NCBI RefSeq assembly: GCF_015352985.1
Contig: NZ_JACYXF010000029.1
Span: 1 to 64,000 of the forward strand
Length of the DNA: 64,000 nt
Reading direction: 5' to 3'
From: Noviherbaspirillum malthae
GTDB lineage: Bacteria; Pseudomonadota; Gammaproteobacteria; Burkholderiales; Burkholderiaceae_D
Under the pieces are notes generated by a model, which had not been told where the DNA came from, searched no databases, and saw only the letters and a program-made list of their open reading frames with translations. Position numbers and translations under genes: made by a program. The stretch's first letter is position 1. Each line of letters starts with the position of its first letter. Below, one piece after another: positions 60,049-64,000 of the stretch.

Positions 60049-62172
60049 ATGACCCCGAACCAGGAAAGACTCGACAGCTTCTTCTCGCCACGCTCGATTG
60101 CCGTCGTCGGCGCCTCGGCGACGCCGGGAAAGATCGGCGCAATACCGGTGACCTACCAGATCGACTACGGCTTCGAGGGCGAGCTCTACCCGATCAATCC
60201 CGGACGCGAAGAGATCCAGGGCAGGAAGGCCTATCCGACCCTGTCGGCCGTGGGCAAGCCTATCGACCTTGCAATATTCGCCATTCCCGCCGCTGCAGTT
60301 GAAGCGACTCTCGACGATGCGATTGCCGCAGGCGTAAGGAATATCGTCATGTTTTCCGCAGGCTTCGCCGAGACCGGCGAAAAGGGCCGCGCCGCGCAGC
60401 AGCGGCTGCTGGACAAGGCAAGGGCGGCGGGCATCCGCATGATCGGGCCGAACTGCCTCGGCTTCATGAACGTCGCGCGCAGCGTCTATGCTACCTTCTC
60501 GCCGGTGGTGTTTTCCGGCCGGGCCGCTTCCGGCGCCATCGGCATCGTCAGCCAGAGCGGCGCCTTCGGCGCCTATGCCTATGCGATGGCGCGCGAACGC
60601 GGACTGGGCTTGTCAGTCTGGGTCACGACCGGCAATGAGGCCGACATCCAGGTGGCGGACTGCATTGCATGGATGGCGGGCGATCCTCAAACCAAAGTCA
60701 TCATGGCCTACATCGAAGGATGCCAGGACGGCGAGCGGCTCAAGGAAGCGCTTGCGCTCGCACGGGATGCAGGCAAGCCGGTCGTCGTCGTCAAGGTCGG
60801 CCGCACCGAACTCGGCGCCGCCGCCGCCGCTTCGCATACCGCATCGCTTGCCGGCAACGATGCCGTGTACGACGCCCTCTTCAAGCAGTACGGCGCATGG
60901 CGGGCGCGCACCATCGAAGACTTCTTCAACATCGCCTATGCATTGTCGATCTCCGGCGTGCCCGAAAAAGGCAAGCTGGGGCTGCTGACGGTATCCGGCG
61001 GCGTCGGGGTGCTGATGGCGGACGATGCCGCCGACGGCAATCTCGATGTCGCGCCGATGCCGCAAGCGGCGCAGGACTGGCTGCTGGAACAGGTGCCGTT
61101 CGCCGCGCCGCGCAACCCGGTCGACATCACCGGCCAGGTCACCTCGCAGCTCGACCTGATAGAGACGACCGCACGCGTGATGCTGCGCGACGGCGATTAC
61201 GGCAGCCTGCTCATCTTTCTTGCCGCCGCCGGCCTGAGCGAAGCCATGCAGGCACTGCAGAAGGACGTGGCAAGGATGTTGACCGCGGAGTTCCCCGGCA
61301 GAACGCTCATGTTCTGCACGCTGTTTTCACACGAGCACCAGCGCAGTCTTGATGCCTGCGGCTGCGCCTCCTTCCAGGAACCGTCGAGCGCCATCCGGGT
61401 GCTGGCGGCGCTGGAGTTCTTCCGCACGCAGCAGGAGATGCAGAAATCCAAGATCCTGGATGCGGCATCGCCGACGGCGAAGACATACCCATCCGTATCG
61501 ATCGCTGCCGGCGCACGCAATGAAGCCGAATCGCTTGCGCTGCTGCGGGAATTCGGCGTACCGGGCGTACCTACCCGCACTGCGCGCAACGGCCGGGAAG
61601 CGGCCGACGCAGCGCGCGCAATCGGCTTTCCGGTCGTCATGAAAATCCTGTCGGCAGACATCACGCACAAGAGCGATATCGGCGGCGTGACTTTGAATCT
61701 GAACGACGAGGCGGCGGTGCAGGCTGCCTTCGACAAAATGATGGCGGCCATACGTGAAGGGGCGCCGTCGGCGCGCGTTGACGGCGTGCTGCTTGCCCCC
61801 ATGGTGCGCGGCGGCATCGAGTGCATCCTCGGCGTGCACCGCGATCCGGTCATGGGGCCGGTCGTCATGTTCGGCATGGGCGGCGTGAACGTCGAACTGC
61901 TCAAGGATGTCAGTTTCCGCATCGCCCCCGTGAGTCTTGAACAGGCGCGGGAGATGATTGGCGAAGTGAAACTGTCTCCGCTGCTGCAAGGCTATCGCGG
62001 CGCACCGACGGCCGACGTCGAAGCACTCGCCCGCGCCATCGCTGGCCTGTCCGACCTGGCCATGTCAGCGGGCGACACGCTGGAATCCATCGACGTCAAT
62101 CCCTTCATCGTGCTGCCGGCAGGCCAAGGCGGCATGGCGCTCGATGCGGTCGTGATCGGCCGGGAGCATTGA
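60049..62172 (+). CDS. NDP-forming acyl-CoA synthetase (acetate-CoA ligase family)
   Basis: 707-residue cytoplasmic enzyme of the ADP-forming acyl-CoA synthetase type, with subunits fused. The CoA-binding domain starts at PRSIAVVGASATPGKIGAIP; succinyl-CoA-ligase-like domains follow with GIVSQSGAFGAYAYAMARER near residue 165, and the phosphohistidine segment ASHTASLAGNDAVYDALF lies near 265. An ATP-grasp domain at the C-terminus contains FPVVMKILSADITHKSDIGG near 530. It makes an acyl-CoA from an acid and ATP, releasing ADP. The ATG at 60049 follows AGCAGGAGAAACCGC. It would activate the acid taken up by this cluster; the substrate is unknown. Confidence 0.9.
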   Translation: MTPNQERLDSFFSPRSIAVVGASATPGKIGAIPVTYQIDYGFEGELYPINPGREEIQGRKAYPTLSAVGKPIDLAIFAIPAAAVEATLDDAIAAGVRNIVMFSAGFAETGEKGRAAQQRLLDKARAAGIRMIGPNCLGFMNVARSVYATFSPVVFSGRAASGAIGIVSQSGAFGAYAYAMARERGLGLSVWVTTGNEADIQVADCIAWMAGDPQTKVIMAYIEGCQDGERLKEALALARDAGKPVVVVKVGRTELGAAAAASHTASLAGNDAVYDALFKQYGAWRARTIEDFFNIAYALSISGVPEKGKLGLLTVSGGVGVLMADDAADGNLDVAPMPQAAQDWLLEQVPFAAPRNPVDITGQVTSQLDLIETTARVMLRDGDYGSLLIFLAAAGLSEAMQALQKDVARMLTAEFPGRTLMFCTLFSHEHQRSLDACGCASFQEPSSAIRVLAALEFFRTQQEMQKSKILDAASPTAKTYPSVSIAAGARNEAESLALLREFGVPGVPTRTARNGREAADAARAIGFPVVMKILSADITHKSDIGGVTLNLNDEAAVQAAFDKMMAAIREGAPSARVDGVLLAPMVRGGIECILGVHRDPVMGPVVMFGMGGVNVELLKDVSFRIAPVSLEQAREMIGEVKLSPLLQGYRGAPTADVEALARAIAGLSDLAMSAGDTLESIDVNPFIVLPAGQGGMALDAVVIGREH

Positions 62173-62213
62173 AGAAGGGTTGGAGACAGTCACACGATAA
62201 ACAGGAGACACCC

Positions 62214-63191
62214 ATGTGCAAGCGCAGAATCGTATTGCAGGCCATCGCCTTGTCCGCACTGCTGAACTCGGCCGCCGTGATGGCAGCGGACTGGCCGATG
62301 GACAAGCCGATCCGCATGATCGTACCGACGCCGCCGGGCGGAGGCACCGACATCTTCTCCCGGGTCATCGCCAATCATCTCGGCAAGGCGCTCGGACAGA
62401 CCATCGTCATCGAGAACAAGGGCGGCGCCAATGGCCTGATCGGGCAAACCACCGCGGCCAAGTCCGCCGGCGACGGCTATACCCTGCTCTTCACCTATAC
62501 GGCGGCGATCGTCGTCAATCCCGCGATGCAGCCTTCGATGCCGTACGACACGCTGAAGGATCTGAAGCCGGTCGCGCAGATCGGTACGGGCGGCAATTAC
62601 CTGGTGGTGTCGTCCGACGTGCCGGCGAAGGATGTCAAGACTTTCATCGAATGGGTCAAGGCACAGCCGGCTCCTGTCAACTACGGTTCATGGGGTGTGG
62701 GCTCCGGAGGACACCTGACGATGGAGGCGGTCAAGACGCAGACCGGCACCAAACTCAGCCACGTGCCCTATCGCGGCAGCGGGCCGCTGATCATCGACCT
62801 CGCAGCAGGGACGGTGAAGGTGGCTTTCGCGGATACCGTGGCGACCCTGCCCTATCTCAAGAGCGGCAAGTTCAAGGCGCTGGCGGTGTCCGGCACGGCA
62901 CGCGCGCCGCTCACGCCGGAGGTGCAGACCCTGAACGAACAGGGCGTGCCGTTCGGGCTCGACAGCTGGTACGGGCTGTTCGTACCGGCAGGCACGCCGG
63001 ATGCGATCGTCAAGCGTCTCAACGCGGAAGTCAGCAAGATCGTCGCCTTGCCCGAGGTGAAGGAACGCTTCCTGCAAATGAACATGGCGTCCTCGCCGCA
63101 AAAAACGCCCGAGGAATTCGAAGCGACCGTGCGCAGGGATATGCAAGCCTGGGGAGACATCGTGCGGACCAATCACATCAAGGTCGAATAG
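62214..63191 (+). CDS. Bug-family tripartite tricarboxylate transporter receptor
   Basis: 325-residue periplasmic Bug receptor, the second in this cluster. The signal peptide ends SAAVMA near residue 24, followed by ADWPMDKPIRMIVPTPPGGG and TDIFSRVIANHLGKAL. Family motifs IENKGGANGLIGQTTAAKSA, NYGSWGVGSGGHLTMEAVKT and PEVQTLNEQGVPFG are present. AACAGGAGACACCC precedes the ATG. It may bind a different ligand from the receptor at 57712, which shares only family motifs. No membrane components of a TTT system are encoded in the window. Confidence 0.92.
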   Translation: MCKRRIVLQAIALSALLNSAAVMAADWPMDKPIRMIVPTPPGGGTDIFSRVIANHLGKALGQTIVIENKGGANGLIGQTTAAKSAGDGYTLLFTYTAAIVVNPAMQPSMPYDTLKDLKPVAQIGTGGNYLVVSSDVPAKDVKTFIEWVKAQPAPVNYGSWGVGSGGHLTMEAVKTQTGTKLSHVPYRGSGPLIIDLAAGTVKVAFADTVATLPYLKSGKFKALAVSGTARAPLTPEVQTLNEQGVPFGLDSWYGLFVPAGTPDAIVKRLNAEVSKIVALPEVKERFLQMNMASSPQKTPEEFEATVRRDMQAWGDIVRTNHIKVE

Positions 63192-63304
63192 GCATGGGCG
63201 CTGACTGATTGCGTAGATGTTCTACAGCGGTTCGCCATGGCGTCGGGAGGCAGCGACGCCATGGCGGCGGCCGCAACTAAAAATTTATTCCGGAGGAGAC
63301 TGCA

Positions 63305-64000
63305 ATGAAAAAACTGATCATGGTAACGGCTTGCGCCATCGCGGCCGGATTCGCGCATGCGCAAAGCTCGGTGCAGGTGTCGGGCATCATCGATCTCGGC
63401 ATCGATTATGCAAAGGGTTCGCAGAGCCAGACCCGGCTGCGCGACGGCGACATGGCCGCATCGCGCCTGATCTTCAAGGGCGTTGAGGACCTGGGCGGCG
63501 GGCAACGTGCCGGCTTCCTGCTGGAGAACGGCTTTCAGGCCGACACCGGCGCGGAATTCTTCGGCAACAATCGCCTGTTCGGACGGCAGGCATGGGTGGA
63601 ACTCGGCGGCGGCTGGGGAACGGTTCGACTCGGCCGGCAATACACGCCCACCTTCGACGGCCTGGTCAAGGCCGATGCCTTCTACGTCAATTCGAATGTG
63701 TCGCCGATCAACCTGGTGACCAGCCGCGAAGGCCAGGGCACCGCGAAGGCCGTCTATCTCGCGCGCTTCGACAACATGATCGCCTACCGCACACCGACCA
63801 TCGGCGGCTTCGCAGCGACGCTGGCCTACGCACCGGGCGAAGCCGCGGGGTCGGCCAGCGGCAGGAATGCCGGCGCCAACCTGCTGTATGCCAACGGACC
63901 GCTCTACCTGTACTACGCCTACCAGGTGCAGTACGCGGGCACGGCTGCCGCGCCTGTCGCCGATCCGACGCGAACCACCTTCCATTTCGCCGGCGGCACC
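63305..64000 (+). CDS. Gram-negative trimeric porin, partial
   Basis: Outer-membrane porin of the betaproteobacterial OmpC-like (Porin_4) family, cut by the right edge of the window. The signal peptide ends AAGFAHA (residues 1-19). The mature protein begins QSSVQVSGIIDLGIDYAKGS, the typical first strand, followed by SRLIFKGVEDLGGGQRAGFL and LFGRQAWVELGGGWGTVRLG, both conserved in these porins. The frame is open to position 64000. GGAGGAGACTGCA precedes the ATG. It closes or continues the IclR cluster and probably lets the cluster's acid substrate into the periplasm. Confidence 0.95.
   Translation, partial: MKKLIMVTACAIAAGFAHAQSSVQVSGIIDLGIDYAKGSQSQTRLRDGDMAASRLIFKGVEDLGGGQRAGFLLENGFQADTGAEFFGNNRLFGRQAWVELGGGWGTVRLGRQYTPTFDGLVKADAFYVNSNVSPINLVTSREGQGTAKAVYLARFDNMIAYRTPTIGGFAATLAYAPGEAAGSASGRNAGANLLYANGPLYLYYAYQVQYAGTAAAPVADPTRTTFHFAGGT

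Overview
The window is dense, GC-rich DNA with features of a free-living betaproteobacterium of the order Burkholderiales, possibly near Oxalobacteraceae. The signs are several Bug-type tricarboxylate-binding receptors, many LysR regulators, aromatic-acid and CoA-ester catabolism genes, a BoxR-type regulator (helix-turn-helix plus shikimate-kinase-like domain), DUF1254 proteins and a trimeric porin. The assignment rests on gene content only. No rRNA, tRNA, CRISPR array, prophage or complete insertion sequence was seen.

Layout. 1-10.2 kb: a branched-chain-type ABC importer (receptor and permease) with an acyl-CoA ligase, an SDR dehydrogenase, a GAF/PucR regulator reading away from it, a thiolase and a tannase/feruloyl-esterase lipoprotein. 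10.5-20.1 kb: mixed single genes (EamA transporter, PAS-GGDEF-EAL protein, GIY-YIG protein, cytochrome c, sorbosone-dehydrogenase-like lipoprotein, YjbR and DUF4287 proteins, LysR/TSUP pair, GNAT). 20.1-29.9 kb: a cobalamin-riboswitch-controlled block with two riboswitches, an exported membrane-anchored CobN homologue, an ExbB-like channel, a DUF2149 protein, a TonB-dependent receptor and a PepSY membrane protein. 30-37 kb: an orphan Bug receptor, a REP-like repeat, an FAD-linked oxidase with its LysR regulator and a glycogen phosphorylase. 37.3-40.8 kb: a catR-catB-catC-Bug group for the muconate branch of catechol degradation, without catA.

41.2-49.2 kb: a cluster on one strand holding a solute receptor, a feruloyl-CoA-synthase-like ligase, thiolase, BoxR-type regulator, 3-hydroxyacyl-CoA dehydrogenase, crotonase and hotdog thioesterase. 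Together these encode every step of a CoA-dependent beta-oxidative shortening of a phenylpropanoid such as ferulate or coumarate to the benzoate-level acid (an inference from gene content). 49.6-50.2 kb: two tandem paralogous 93-94 residue peptides with double-glycine leaders and a strongly conserved Asn-rich C-terminus, with no exporter or modifying enzyme beside them. 50.4-53.6 kb: LysR, a DadA-like D-amino-acid dehydrogenase and an amino-acid receptor. 54-64 kb: an IclR-led rightward cluster of two DUF1254 proteins, two Bug receptors, an alkylsulfatase-fold protein that appears to have lost most metal ligands, an NDP-forming acyl-CoA synthetase and a porin.

The least explained elements are the tandem GG-leader peptides, the periplasmic CobN/ExbB/DUF2149 system under B12 riboswitches, and the IclR-DUF1254-MBL-CoA synthetase cluster.
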